64,000 nt of DNA from Bacteroidia bacterium (GCA_030427245.1 JAUHXA010000029.1:1-64000); one strand, 5' to 3'; counted from the first letter of the stretch, positions 9,879-19,735 are shown. The notes: a model not told the origin generated them from the letters alone. Translations and numbers: made by a program.

Positions 9879-12800
9879 ATGCCCAAAAACAATAAAAACA
9901 AAAACTCTCTACTTCCCATCCTCTCGAAAGACAATCTACCCGAAATCATCTCGACTTTCACCGACACCTCCATCAAAGTCATCGAAAAATTGGATTTGCT
10001 CAAAAACGACAGTTGGTTGGGCGACATTCCTTTCGGCAAGTTGTTGGGCTTTTTTGTGAAAAAATTGGTGAAAATCGAAGATGTGGACAAAGCATTGCAG
10101 CAAGCCGTCGCCAAAAGTTATTTCTATACCTTTTTGAATGCAGTTCAGGCAAACAACCTGAGTCCTCAAATCACTGCCGAAGAACTGCTACACACCTACC
10201 GACTCATCCAAAACTATTACGCCAAACAACCCACCAAAGCTGCCCTATTCGACATCAATGACTATCTCGAAAACGAAGTCGTCCAAAACTACCAACTGCC
10301 TGTTTACTACCTCATGCAGCACAGCGACCTAAGCGCAGGACAACAAACGGCTGTCGAACAATACATGGCAGTTTGGGCAAAGCACGATTTTTTGAAGCTG
10401 ATAGAGGAATCGGAAATCGTCTTTGACAAATTCCGCAAATACCTCAAAAGCGATTCCTACGCCGAAATGCGGGAAGTGCTGAAAAAAGAAGCCTACAAAA
10501 ACCGACTGAAAAACCAATATTGCGAACCCGTTTGGGGCGATGAACAAGGGATGCGTTTGGTGGATATTTATGTCGAACCGCATTTTGAAGTACATTCCTA
10601 TTGTTTCGACAAAGGGGATAGTCGGGTTGGGCATCGCTCTGATAATTTCGTCAAAGTCGATTATCCACCCAAATCCCTGCATTATTTTGTGGACGATTGG
10701 CTGCATCGAAAGAAACCTTTAGCACTTCAATCCGAAAAATCCAACATCTTGTTTTTGTTTGGCTACCCCGGACAGGGCAAGACCTCCTTCTGCAAGCGGC
10801 TTCTATTCGACACCTATACAGGCGACAAAGCCCTCTCCAAACCCTTGCATTTCATTCGACTGCGAGACATTTCTGCCGTTGGAGATTTGCTAAAAAATCC
10901 CACCAATGTCCTCAAAGAACACATAGACGACGAAAGAGACACCAAAGAAAAACTCTCCAAAAAGCAATTTATGCGTTCTATTTGGTTGTTGGACGGTCTG
11001 GACGAACTGCACCAACAAAACAATCTACCGCAAACAAGCATCGAAAACTTCTGCTTGGACTTGATAGAATTGGCAGCTAATCACGATGAACTGCAAATCA
11101 TCGTCACCTCTCGATTCGGCTATATAGACCTCAAACGCCTCAAAAAAGAAGAAGCCCTACTGCTGCAACTGCAAACCTTCTCTCTTGAACAGCAACTGCA
11201 ATGGCTCAACAACTATCAGCGTTTTTATCCCAATTGCAAACTAAGCGCAGAAAAACTACAGAGCATACATGAAGGCTTCGATAAAAAATACAAACGACTG
11301 CAAGAACTGACCAATCAACCGATTTTGCTGCAAATGGTGGCTTCCTCCAACTATTTGATAGACGAAGATGCCCACATCACCGATATTTATTCCCAACTGT
11401 TCAGCATCGTCATCAATAGAAAGTGGGCAAAAAACAAACTCCGCAAAATCAAGGGTTTGCAGCCGTCTGTTCTACACGCTTTTTTGCAAGACATCGCCTT
11501 CGAGATTTTCCAATCGCCTAACGAATACCTTCACAAAAGTCAAATAGAGCAACTGCCTTACATCAAGCGATTCAAAGCACAACTACAAGAAGGCAATCTA
11601 AACAGTGTTTTGAAGGGTTTGATGTTGGCTTTTTACATGAAAGAAGTGCCGAGACATGCCGAGGACTTACTGCCACAGGAAGAAAAGAACTACGACTACG
11701 CCATCGAGTTCCTCCACAAATCGCTACAAGAATACCTAACTGCCGAAAAAATATGGCGGGATTTGAAAAAGATTTTTTTGGAGCAGAAAGAGGAATACGG
11801 TTTTGTAGAGTACCGATTGCAGGATGGTTTACCCTTTTTGCGAGAACTCTCCAAGTTGTTTGCTGCCAAAAGGTTGAGCGAGGAAATTATGGGCTATCTG
11901 ATTGAGATTATACAAAAAGATACTGATGTAAAGCAAAAAGAGGATTTGATAGAACGACTGCATAAAAATATGCCTTTTTTGATTCAACACGATTATCTGT
12001 ATAGTTATGAGGCGAGTCAAAAATCTGCTACTTCTCCAATTACGCAAAGCATGAATGTCTTTTATGGGCATTGGATGGTCTTGATGCACTTAAAGGAAGA
12101 ATCCGATAATTATTTGGATTTTGGAGAGGAAAATGTCAAAAAACGATGGGTTTATTTGCTTCGGTGTATGGTCTCTGAAACCTCTCCTCCGTTTTTGAAT
12201 CTCGCTAAACAAAAACTGATAGAAGCAAAGCTAGCAGGGGCAGACCTTCGTAGCGCAGACCTTCGTAGCGCATACCTTCGTAGCGCTAACCTTCGTAGCG
12301 CAGACCTTAGTCGCGCAGACCTTCGTAGCGCTAACCTTAGTCGCGCAGACCTTAGTCGCGCAGACCTTCGTAGCGCAGACCTTAGTAGCGCAGACCTTCG
12401 TAGCGCAGACCTTCGTAGCGCAGACCTTCGTAGCGCATACCTTCGTAGCGCATACCTTCGTAGCGCATACCTTCGTAGCGCAGACCTTCGTAGCGCAGAC
12501 CTTAGTAGCGCAGACCTTAGTAGCGCAGACCTTAGTAGCGCAGACCTTAGTAGCGCAGACCTTCGTAGCGCAGACCTTCGTAGCGCAGACCTTCGTAGCG
12601 CTAACCTTAGTAGCGCAGACCTTAGTAGCGCAGACCTTAGTAGCGCAGACCTTAGTAGCGCAGACCTTCGTAGCGCAGACCTTAGTAGCGCAGACCTTCG
12701 TAGCGCAGACCTTCGTAGCGCTAATCTAGAAGGTACAAAAAATTTGACGATTGAACAGTTGCTACAAGCCAAAAGTTTGTATCAATGCAAAGGTTTGTCG

Positions 12801-12980
12801 GAGGAATGGGTGGCGGAATTGAAGGAGAAGAAGCCAGAGTTGTTTGAAGAACCTAAATATGAATTGGATTTGGGAGATTTTGATTTTGGAGAAGATGAAC
12901 TTGATTTAGAGGTTTTGGACTTAGAGGATATAGATTTTGACGAGTTGGATTTTGACGATATAGACTTGGACGATTTGTAG
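9879..12980 (+). CDS. NACHT NTPase with C-terminal pentapeptide repeats
   Basis: STAND-type NTPase (about 1033 aa). Order: an unassigned helical N-terminal region (1-280); a NACHT domain with Walker A GYPGQGKTS at about 295-303, Walker B WLLDGLDEL at about 370-378 and a VTSRFGYIDL sensor segment; a helical middle region; 32 consecutive A(D/N/Y)L(R/S)(S/R) pentapeptides at about residues 788-947; and an acidic Asp/Leu-rich tail. The ATG at 9879 is chosen over an upstream GTG at 9819. NACHT proteins with repeat sensor domains are known in bacteria as antiphage or signalling proteins. Here the sensor would be a right-handed quadrilateral beta-helix. No separate effector domain is recognised, so the N-terminus is the candidate effector. 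Confidence 0.85.
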   Translation: MPKNNKNKNSLLPILSKDNLPEIISTFTDTSIKVIEKLDLLKNDSWLGDIPFGKLLGFFVKKLVKIEDVDKALQQAVAKSYFYTFLNAVQANNLSPQITAEELLHTYRLIQNYYAKQPTKAALFDINDYLENEVVQNYQLPVYYLMQHSDLSAGQQTAVEQYMAVWAKHDFLKLIEESEIVFDKFRKYLKSDSYAEMREVLKKEAYKNRLKNQYCEPVWGDEQGMRLVDIYVEPHFEVHSYCFDKGDSRVGHRSDNFVKVDYPPKSLHYFVDDWLHRKKPLALQSEKSNILFLFGYPGQGKTSFCKRLLFDTYTGDKALSKPLHFIRLRDISAVGDLLKNPTNVLKEHIDDERDTKEKLSKKQFMRSIWLLDGLDELHQQNNLPQTSIENFCLDLIELAANHDELQIIVTSRFGYIDLKRLKKEEALLLQLQTFSLEQQLQWLNNYQRFYPNCKLSAEKLQSIHEGFDKKYKRLQELTNQPILLQMVASSNYLIDEDAHITDIYSQLFSIVINRKWAKNKLRKIKGLQPSVLHAFLQDIAFEIFQSPNEYLHKSQIEQLPYIKRFKAQLQEGNLNSVLKGLMLAFYMKEVPRHAEDLLPQEEKNYDYAIEFLHKSLQEYLTAEKIWRDLKKIFLEQKEEYGFVEYRLQDGLPFLRELSKLFAAKRLSEEIMGYLIEIIQKDTDVKQKEDLIERLHKNMPFLIQHDYLYSYEASQKSATSPITQSMNVFYGHWMVLMHLKEESDNYLDFGEENVKKRWVYLLRCMVSETSPPFLNLAKQKLIEAKLAGADLRSADLRSAYLRSANLRSADLSRADLRSANLSRADLSRADLRSADLSSADLRSADLRSADLRSAYLRSAYLRSAYLRSADLRSADLSSADLSSADLSSADLSSADLRSADLRSADLRSANLSSADLSSADLSSADLSSADLRSADLSSADLRSADLRSANLEGTKNLTIEQLLQAKSLYQCKGLSEEWVAELKEKKPELFEEPKYELDLGDFDFGEDELDLEVLDLEDIDFDELDFDDIDLDDL
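12240..12719 (+). repeat. 32 tandem copies of a 15-bp unit encoding pentapeptide repeats
   Basis: The unit GCAGACCTTCGTAGC repeats without indels 32 times inside the NACHT gene. Variation is restricted to a few positions (CAG/TAA/CAT near the start, CGT/AGT and AGC/CGC near the end), giving ADLRS, ADLSS, ADLSR, ANLRS, ANLSR, ANLSS and AYLRS. Synonymous positions hardly vary, pointing to recent expansion or continuing homogenisation by slippage or recombination. Confidence 0.97.
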
Positions 12981-12991
12981 AAAAGTCGTTC

Positions 12992-13028
12992 AAATGTCGC
13001 CAAATTCGTTGGATGTTGGCGACATTTT
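12992..13028 (+). terminator. Intrinsic terminator after the NACHT gene
   Basis: A perfect 12-bp stem (arms 12992-13003 and 13016-13027) with a 12-nt loop lies 11 bp after the stop codon and runs into a T-rich stretch. Confidence 0.75.
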
Positions 13029-13380
13029 CTCTTTGTTTTGGGTTTTTATTCTTTATCTTCTATCTCCACAACATCTTTAGAAATTACTCCCACTTGTTTT
13101 CCAAATCCTTCGCCTACGGATTACCGAGAGGCAAAACGCATGATAGCTTTTGGATTATCGGGGGCTATCCACCTGTCGAAATTGCAGCGGAGTTGAGGGA
13201 GGTTTTTGAGGAAGTGCGGGAGAAGTGTAAGGAGAAGAAGGAGTCAGAGAGGGCAGAATTATAAAATGCTAAAAATCAAATTTTCCGCCCTTCCAAAAGC
13301 TATTCTAAAGGTTTTCTCAAAGATTTAGCCCATTCCACAAGCAGTTTTTCTACTTTTGCTAAGAGAAACCAATCAGTAAT
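13029..13380 (+). other. Intergenic stretch between NACHT and glycosyltransferase genes
   Basis: About 350 bp without a supported gene. A plus-strand frame of 83 codons runs to 13264, but its only ATG (13013) sits inside the terminator stem before it. The downstream part (about 13110-13261) encodes a coherent basic/acidic stretch that may be a remnant of a lost gene. A -7-like box TACTTTTG lies at 13351-13358, 22 bp before the glycosyltransferase start. Confidence 0.4.
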
Positions 13381-16300
13381 ATGAAACTTCAACAAGCACT
13401 TGACACCTTACAAAGCAGCAATCTCCAAACGTGGGCAGAATTGGGGCAGTTTTTGGACAAATTGCGGGATGCGAAAACCATACCTACTGCCGTCTTCAAG
13501 GGAGACTTTGAGGACTTCAAACAACACATTTCCAAAGGAATTGGCTTTATTACCTTTCATTATGGAGTCTATGGAGTGACGGTCGAAATGAGCAAATATG
13601 CAAGTGCCATTAAGCGATTTGCGCCCAATGCACAACTGCATTTTTTGGCGGGAGAAATACCACCTGATGCCAGCACGCTTTTTGAGGAAAATAGCCATCA
13701 ACATAAAATCAAAGAGATGCGAGGTTTTGCAGATTGGTCGCTATACGATGATTTTTACAAAGTTAAACACATTGAAGGGAGCGAAGAATACCGAGAACTT
13801 TTTCACCGATTTTGGCAAGAAACTTTGATTATCTTTCACAAATTGGGCAAGTATATCGAAGAAAACGATATTCAATTGCTCTATACCCTCAATACCTCCT
13901 CTCATCCAGGTAATGTATCTCTTACTTTGGCAACCGTTTTACTCTCCGAATATTTGCAGTTGCCAGTTATCAGCAACAACCACGAATTTTATTGGGAAGG
14001 CGGCAGTCGCCCCGAAAAGAACAAGCAAAAAATAGGTTCAAGAGACCATTTTTTCACCAATGCACACATCAGCGACTTTTTCAGTTTGATAGAACGCTTG
14101 TTTCCGTGGGAATCTCGTAGTTGGTTCAACATCAATGTCAATCGCAACCAAAGCAAACATCTCATCGAAAAAAACGGGCACAATCCTGCCAATGTTGCCG
14201 AAATTGGGACTGCAATTGATACTCAAAAGTTTACAGTCAAAACCAAACGAGATGCCATCAATGCCCAAATGCAAATAGAAACGGCTTTTAAACACTATGG
14301 AAATCGTTTGGCACTGTATGCTCCCGAACAAGTATTGCAGGGAAAGGTATTTAAAATCTCCGACCCAAAACCTTTGTTGATAGGGGCGAGTAAAAGCTTG
14401 AAACCTAATTTGTCTAACAACAATGTGGTCTTATTGCAGCCCACTCGAATTTTGAAACGAAAACAGATAGAAACCAGTTTTTATCTGCTGCAAATGATGC
14501 TGCAAGACCCCGATTTTATTCCAAAATTTGAGGACAATCCACAACTGAAAATTACCATTTTGGTGACGGGTTCTTTGCCCCTTGCACACGCCAAATATTT
14601 TGACGAAATCGTAAATGAGTTTGGCAATTTTTTACGTTCACAACCTTCAACCTTCCGCAATCGCATCTTTTTGGGCTTCTTATTCAGCGAAATAGACAAG
14701 CCCCGTTTTCGCAAGCATTTTCACAAACCGATTGATATTTCCAACCTCTACAATATGGCCTCTTTGGTGGTGTTGCCGAGTGAAACCGAAAGTCGAGGAT
14801 TGCCGATTATTGAAGCTACGGCTTGTGGTGTGCCCATTTTTTGCCGCCGATACGATCCCGCAAAAGCCTATGCAGAGGTGATTGGTGAACATTTGTCGGA
14901 AGAGGAAAGATTGAAGGTAATCGAATATGATGGAGGCGATATTGAAGAACCTTTGGTGAAATCGGTGATTGACCATGTATTTTTCCCACAAAATTACAAC
15001 AACGAGGTCGAACACAATTACATGGTCATTCAAAAGCGGTACAGCATTTCCGCTCTCCGAAAGAACTTGGAAGATTTGCTCTACAAATACTACTTACAGC
15101 TTCAGGAGAATAGTGAAGCCATGCAAATGGCGGTTCGATTACTCGATAATTATTTGCTGCAAACCCAAACAACTTCCGAGACTTTTGATAAAATAATTGA
15201 CACTCGCCATCGAAAGTACATAGCAGGCTATCACCGAATGTCGTTTATGGGCATGTTAGAATCCTTCACAGAGTCGAGTCATTTTCGGAAAGAAGAACAA
15301 TTGATTCGAGGTAAGGCAATGCGTTTTGCATTGAAAGTGCTTCGAGAAACACTTATAGAAAAGCCATTGAGCACCAAAGAATACCACTACTACTTCAATA
15401 CGGTGGACAGCCTTTTTCATTACCACAATGGAGAAGTCCCGATGCTTCATGACCATTCGTTTTCTAATAAGCATAAAAGTCTGCAACGTTATCCTTACCG
15501 AAAACTGACCTATCAAGAATTGACGGGCTTGATAAGTGCCATTTTTCATGAAGTCGCTACGCCAATTCCCGCCCAACGGTTCGAGAAAACGCCCCACTTT
15601 TTTGTAGACTGGAAATTATCTATTTCGCAACTGACCAACAGCTCCAAATTGGCGATTGATGAGCGAGATATTTTGTATCGAAAAATTCAAGAAAATGTGC
15701 CTATTGCTTATTTCCCTGGAGGTTATGTGCGGTATGAATTGGAAGTGTTTGTTCTGCAAAGCATCCGTAAACGTTTGGGTTTGGGAACGGAGGAGGAATT
15801 GACCGATGAAATTCTCGAAGAACGTCATCATACACTCGAACCGATTTATATTTTCTGTGTCAATCGCCCGATTCGCCGTTGGCTAACGGCTGATACGTTT
15901 GAAAAATATCTGGCGAACAATGAGGATGGTGAAATGCGTCGTTTGGTGAAATACAACATCTGCCAAATCATCAAAACCGAACAATGGACGGTAGGTGTTC
16001 ATTTGGGACAGTTGGGTGAAGATGCGCTTCAAAAGCTGCTGCATGTCAAGGAGAAAAGAGGATTTATCATTGCGAATGGCGAACACGCTGCTTTGATGAC
16101 CGACATTGTTGATATTGACAGATTTCACATAGGCAAGGCCGTCAAAGTGACTTCTGCTCGAATGATGGGGATTGAAAGATACAGTGGTTTTGTGCAGTTT
16201 ACACCCGCAGGTGTACGTACAACAGTGGGCTACCCTACACCGATTCAAACTGCTAAAGACTTCTACGAAATCCGAAAAAACCGCCTCTACAAGGAGCTTT

Positions 16301-17514
16301 GCCGAAAAATTGGCGCTTCAAAAGTATTGGCCGTATTGCGAGAAGATGCAGCCGAGAAAGGTACGCCTTTTGAAATGCTTTTGGAAGGGTTGAAGGGCAC
16401 ACATTTGAAGCGAAAAAAGAAAGTGAAATCTGCCATTGAGATTCAATATAGATTGGGTTTGTACAAAGACAAAATGCCTTATTCGATGGTTTTGACCCAT
16501 ATAGATACCACGAATTGGGAGTTCAAGGTATTGTCGGCAAGCGAAGAACTGGAAAGTTTGTCTGATTTGATAGAAGACTATGACAGTCAAGAATCGCACA
16601 AAGTTCGCTTTGCGGTGAATGGTGGGTATTACCTCACTTCCCAGATTACGACAAATTTTCAACTTTCGGAAATATATGATTATCAGCCTTTGGGCTTGGT
16701 GATTTCAGCGGGTAAAGTTCTTGCTCCTCCACAACACAATCGCATGGCTTTGGTCGTCCACCAAAATGAAACGATTGAGCTGAAAAGAGTGAATTGTAGT
16801 CAAGGGTTATCGGTCAAAAAAGGCAAATACAGTTTGTCTTTTGGAGCTGATGCCTATAATAATTCGGAGGCTTCAACGGCTTATTTTGATGCGCTGTTTG
16901 AAGGGAACGAAATACCTGTTTATAAGGGGAATGTATTAGTGTATTTGGCTGGAAATCAAATTGCAGCAATTGTATCTGCTGCCAACCCCCTGCAAAATGT
17001 CCCTCCAAAGGGTACGGGCTTGGTCTTATCTATTCCTCCTGCCATGTTGCCTGTGAGTTGGAAAGCGGGTGAAACGGTTTTGGAGATGCAAGTCAATGGC
17101 TTTGAAAAGGTGTTGGCAGCATTGGAAGCGGGACCGACCCTGATTGAAGAAGGTGAGGCTGTGCTTGACTTGAAAGGTGACGGTTGGCAATCTGAACTTT
17201 TACAGTTAAGAGATTCTATTCGCACTCCCAAAATTGCGTTGGGTTTGGACAAGAATAAGGAGTTGGTAGCTTTATGTATAAATGGAAGGACTCGGGAATC
17301 AGTTGGGGCAACTTATTCTGAGTTGGTTGAACGACTGTTGGAATATGATGTAGTTCATGCGATTGCTTTGAATCACGAGCATTGCAGCCTGATGGGAGAG
17401 GGGCAATGGCTCAATGTTCCGCCTCAATCAATATCTCAGGAGAATGGAAATGAAATCTTTCAATTGCAAGCGCCTGATGTGAAAAATTTGGTAGTGGGAT
17501 GGAAAGTGAAGTAA
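13381..17514 (+). CDS. Glycosyltransferase family 4-like protein fused to phosphodiester glycosidase (NAGPA)-like domain
   Basis: A very large soluble protein (1377 aa). Residues 1-560 look like a two-domain GT-B glycosyltransferase: a histidine-containing acceptor-side segment ISNNHEFYWEGGSRP near 200, and the donor-side EX7E motif in SETESRGLPIIEATACGVP near 465-485. Residues about 580-1030 are not recognised. Residues about 1040-1377 resemble the NAGPA/phosphodiester glycosidase family: FAVNGGYY near 1080, and RTPKIALGLDKN near 1280 followed by a VHAIALN segment. The usual DGGGS after that segment is replaced by NHEHCSL, so activity may be changed. No signal peptide is seen. The substrate is unknown. 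Confidence 0.72.
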   Translation: MKLQQALDTLQSSNLQTWAELGQFLDKLRDAKTIPTAVFKGDFEDFKQHISKGIGFITFHYGVYGVTVEMSKYASAIKRFAPNAQLHFLAGEIPPDASTLFEENSHQHKIKEMRGFADWSLYDDFYKVKHIEGSEEYRELFHRFWQETLIIFHKLGKYIEENDIQLLYTLNTSSHPGNVSLTLATVLLSEYLQLPVISNNHEFYWEGGSRPEKNKQKIGSRDHFFTNAHISDFFSLIERLFPWESRSWFNINVNRNQSKHLIEKNGHNPANVAEIGTAIDTQKFTVKTKRDAINAQMQIETAFKHYGNRLALYAPEQVLQGKVFKISDPKPLLIGASKSLKPNLSNNNVVLLQPTRILKRKQIETSFYLLQMMLQDPDFIPKFEDNPQLKITILVTGSLPLAHAKYFDEIVNEFGNFLRSQPSTFRNRIFLGFLFSEIDKPRFRKHFHKPIDISNLYNMASLVVLPSETESRGLPIIEATACGVPIFCRRYDPAKAYAEVIGEHLSEEERLKVIEYDGGDIEEPLVKSVIDHVFFPQNYNNEVEHNYMVIQKRYSISALRKNLEDLLYKYYLQLQENSEAMQMAVRLLDNYLLQTQTTSETFDKIIDTRHRKYIAGYHRMSFMGMLESFTESSHFRKEEQLIRGKAMRFALKVLRETLIEKPLSTKEYHYYFNTVDSLFHYHNGEVPMLHDHSFSNKHKSLQRYPYRKLTYQELTGLISAIFHEVATPIPAQRFEKTPHFFVDWKLSISQLTNSSKLAIDERDILYRKIQENVPIAYFPGGYVRYELEVFVLQSIRKRLGLGTEEELTDEILEERHHTLEPIYIFCVNRPIRRWLTADTFEKYLANNEDGEMRRLVKYNICQIIKTEQWTVGVHLGQLGEDALQKLLHVKEKRGFIIANGEHAALMTDIVDIDRFHIGKAVKVTSARMMGIERYSGFVQFTPAGVRTTVGYPTPIQTAKDFYEIRKNRLYKELCRKIGASKVLAVLREDAAEKGTPFEMLLEGLKGTHLKRKKKVKSAIEIQYRLGLYKDKMPYSMVLTHIDTTNWEFKVLSASEELESLSDLIEDYDSQESHKVRFAVNGGYYLTSQITTNFQLSEIYDYQPLGLVISAGKVLAPPQHNRMALVVHQNETIELKRVNCSQGLSVKKGKYSLSFGADAYNNSEASTAYFDALFEGNEIPVYKGNVLVYLAGNQIAAIVSAANPLQNVPPKGTGLVLSIPPAMLPVSWKAGETVLEMQVNGFEKVLAALEAGPTLIEEGEAVLDLKGDGWQSELLQLRDSIRTPKIALGLDKNKELVALCINGRTRESVGATYSELVERLLEYDVVHAIALNHEHCSLMGEGQWLNVPPQSISQENGNEIFQLQAPDVKNLVVGWKVK

Positions 17515-17615
17515 AGTAGTCAAGCTTTGAAAATTATTATTCATTTATTTGAATAAATGCCATAAATATGTCATATTAGCAATTAAAATATTTTTTTTGA
17601 TAAATACTACACTCG

Positions 17616-19586
17616 ATGCTTTACAAAGAAAACCTTCAAAGGAAAGAGGTACGTCAAAAGACTCTCCTCAAAAATCAAGAATTACTAACTTCTACGGATA
17701 CTCAGCAAGAAACAAGTTCCTATCCTACCTTTCAACTCTATGCAGATGCCAAAGAAGCAGAAAAGGCGTTTCCTACTGTCAAACGAGAAACTTCCACTTC
17801 CTTTAATCCCGTTCAAGCATTCGGTTTAGACGCTTCCCCCTACACAGACAAGGACAATCGTGGCAATTTGCCTGCCTATAAACACACTCCTATTCAAAAA
17901 AAACAAACTCCCAATCAAACAGGTCTGCCCGACAACCTCAAATCGGGCATTGAAAACCTATCGGGAATGTCTATGGACGATGTGAATGTCCACTACAATT
18001 CCTCTAAACCCACCCAACTGCAAGCACACGCTTATGCCCAAGGAACGGACATTCATGTAGCATCGGGTCAAGAAAAACATTTACCGCATGAAGCTTGGCA
18101 CGTTGTTCAGCAGAAACAAGGAAGAGTGAAGCCTACGATGCAGATGCAAGGGGTGAATGTGAATGATGATAAGGGGTTGGAGCGAGAGGCAGATGTGATG
18201 GGTGGGAAGGCTTTGCAGATGAAGGGTGTTGATAATAACAATACAAATAAGGAAAAAAATGCCCGACAGCAGGTTGTACAACGAATGCCAACACCAAATG
18301 CCATTCGGGAGACACTGGGTAAGCCTAAAATGAGGTCGAGTAAGTATAAGAATATACTTATACACACAAATACTTTTCATAATCATGTAAGTAAAACTGT
18401 TCTTGCTGACAATAAAGCGGGTGTAATAGACCAACTCAAAGTATTACTAGGAATGTATAATAGAATTACCACTGCTCTTTCTGCGTATGATACCGAGGAT
18501 GTGAATAGTCCTAAAACTATATATTTTCAAAAAATGAAACTGTTGATTCAAAACGAAAAAACAAGCACTATTACACGTATGTTGGAGCGATCAACTATGA
18601 ATTTAATGGCAATAAAGAACCATAGCGGATTACCATTATTAAATTCTGTTATTTCGCGTCAAGACTTTTCAATGTTGAATACAGATGAAGGTTCATTTAG
18701 TAGAGAAGTGGGAGGAGGAATGTCAAAATTAAGAGTATATGGAAATGATGAAGAGTTTTTCAAGCCTAATCAATCTGAATTGGATGTTTTTGGTAGTATG
18801 AACGAAGAAAATGAAGCGGGATTGAATTTAGATCCGACTAATCAAGAACAAATGAAGGCATTTAGTGGAAAACAAGCAAGAACGGAAGTAACCGAGAAGG
18901 GTAAGATAGATACAAAAGATACCCGAAGTAAAAATCGAGAGTTGGCTTCTTATAGATTAGATCAATTATTAAATGCGGGACTAATTGCAAAAACTAAAAT
19001 AGCAATTTCTACTGTAAATCAACAGAGCACTGTAGGTAGTGTTCAGATAGGGGCAGGAGCAAATTCTAAATCTTTAGGAGCCTTATCATCAGAGTTGAGT
19101 AATATGAATGATAAAAGCGAATACAATCGTTTAAAAAATAGTGGAAAACTAAAACAATTATTAAATAAATTACAACTATTAGATACTATCGCACTTCAAG
19201 TAGATAGAAATCAGGGAAACATGTATGTTAGGCGTCAAGGTGGAAATGTTGTTAGTATAACAGGTATAGATAATGACATGTCTTTTGGTACAGAAACGGG
19301 GATAGATAAAAAACTTCAAGAATACCCTGGTTTGGCTCGATATGCAGATAAGGATATGGCAAATAAAATCTTAAATATAGATATAGAATTATTAAAATTA
19401 GCGATGGGTGATTTATTGAATGAACAAGAAATAATAGCAATGATTCAACGTGTAGGAAAGCTACAAGACCATTTAAAGACCTTGCAACAGAATAATCAGT
19501 TACTGAATCCTAATGACTGGACTCAACTGAATTATAATGCTCAAGACTATAACTCATCATATATGAAAAGTTTTGCGTTTAATTAA
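17616..19586 (+). CDS. eCIS core (DUF4157) protein with kinase-like C-terminal domain, copy 1
   Basis: Residues about 100-205 form the DUF4157/eCIS-core domain: LPDNLKSGIENLSG start, VHYNSS, HVASGQEKHLPHEAWHVVQQ with HExxH-type residues at 158-162, and a terminal EREADVMG. DUF4157 marks cargo of extracellular contractile injection systems and related toxins. The C-terminal part (about 360-640) carries features of a HipA/PI3-4-kinase-like fold: an EFFKP lysine, an NRELASYRLDQLL helix, a VDRNQGN catalytic-loop-like motif (Asp530, Asn535) and an IDNDMSFG metal-binding-like motif (552-558). No signal peptide. I infer an injected kinase-like effector. No eCIS structural gene lies in this window. 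A terminator follows at 19621. Confidence 0.8.
   Translation: MLYKENLQRKEVRQKTLLKNQELLTSTDTQQETSSYPTFQLYADAKEAEKAFPTVKRETSTSFNPVQAFGLDASPYTDKDNRGNLPAYKHTPIQKKQTPNQTGLPDNLKSGIENLSGMSMDDVNVHYNSSKPTQLQAHAYAQGTDIHVASGQEKHLPHEAWHVVQQKQGRVKPTMQMQGVNVNDDKGLEREADVMGGKALQMKGVDNNNTNKEKNARQQVVQRMPTPNAIRETLGKPKMRSSKYKNILIHTNTFHNHVSKTVLADNKAGVIDQLKVLLGMYNRITTALSAYDTEDVNSPKTIYFQKMKLLIQNEKTSTITRMLERSTMNLMAIKNHSGLPLLNSVISRQDFSMLNTDEGSFSREVGGGMSKLRVYGNDEEFFKPNQSELDVFGSMNEENEAGLNLDPTNQEQMKAFSGKQARTEVTEKGKIDTKDTRSKNRELASYRLDQLLNAGLIAKTKIAISTVNQQSTVGSVQIGAGANSKSLGALSSELSNMNDKSEYNRLKNSGKLKQLLNKLQLLDTIALQVDRNQGNMYVRRQGGNVVSITGIDNDMSFGTETGIDKKLQEYPGLARYADKDMANKILNIDIELLKLAMGDLLNEQEIIAMIQRVGKLQDHLKTLQQNNQLLNPNDWTQLNYNAQDYNSSYMKSFAFN
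17794..18223 (+). repeat. 430-bp direct repeat, copy 1 (eCIS-core coding region)
   Basis: This stretch is nearly identical, without indels, to 19911-20340 (constant offset of 2117 bp). Identity ends abruptly after the codons for ALQMK, where the two proteins diverge completely. Confidence 0.93.
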
Positions 19587-19620
19587 AAATAATAACAATT
19601 ACATAGATATATCAATCCTT

Positions 19621-19654
19621 TGAAAATAAAGCCAAGCTTTGTTTTCAGACTTTT
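19621..19654 (+). terminator. Intrinsic terminator after eCIS-core copy 1
   Basis: A 12-bp stem with one wobble pair (arms 19621-19632 and 19635-19646, with a 2-3 nt loop), followed after a short spacer by TTTT at 19651-19654. It lies 34 bp after the stop codon and suggests that the two effector genes are transcribed separately. Confidence 0.55.
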
Positions 19655-19735
19655 ACCCAATAATATTTGTAAAAATGACTGGAAATTATCATCTTGCAAT
19701 AAGAAAACAATTTTTCCAAATATTGCTACACTCTG

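Noticed and set aside
12240-12719. CRISPR array
   Set aside because: Regular 15-bp units without spacers, inside a reading frame; this is a coding tandem repeat. No CRISPR array was seen elsewhere.
12152-12772. 206-codon minus-strand frame rich in Leu, Arg, Ser and Ala across the 15-bp repeats
   Set aside because: It is the mirror of the in-phase pentapeptide repeats; a 15-bp unit without stops keeps several frames open. No start context or homology.
13013-13264. 83-codon plus-strand frame after the NACHT gene
   Set aside because: Its only start lies inside the terminator stem of the preceding gene and the first half has no protein-like pattern. At most a remnant; listed only as an intergenic stretch.
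17542-17559. Perfect palindrome CATTTATTTGAATAAATG upstream of eCIS-core copy 1
   Set aside because: A/T-rich, two-base loop and no second copy before eCIS-core copy 2, so a regulatory role is not supported.
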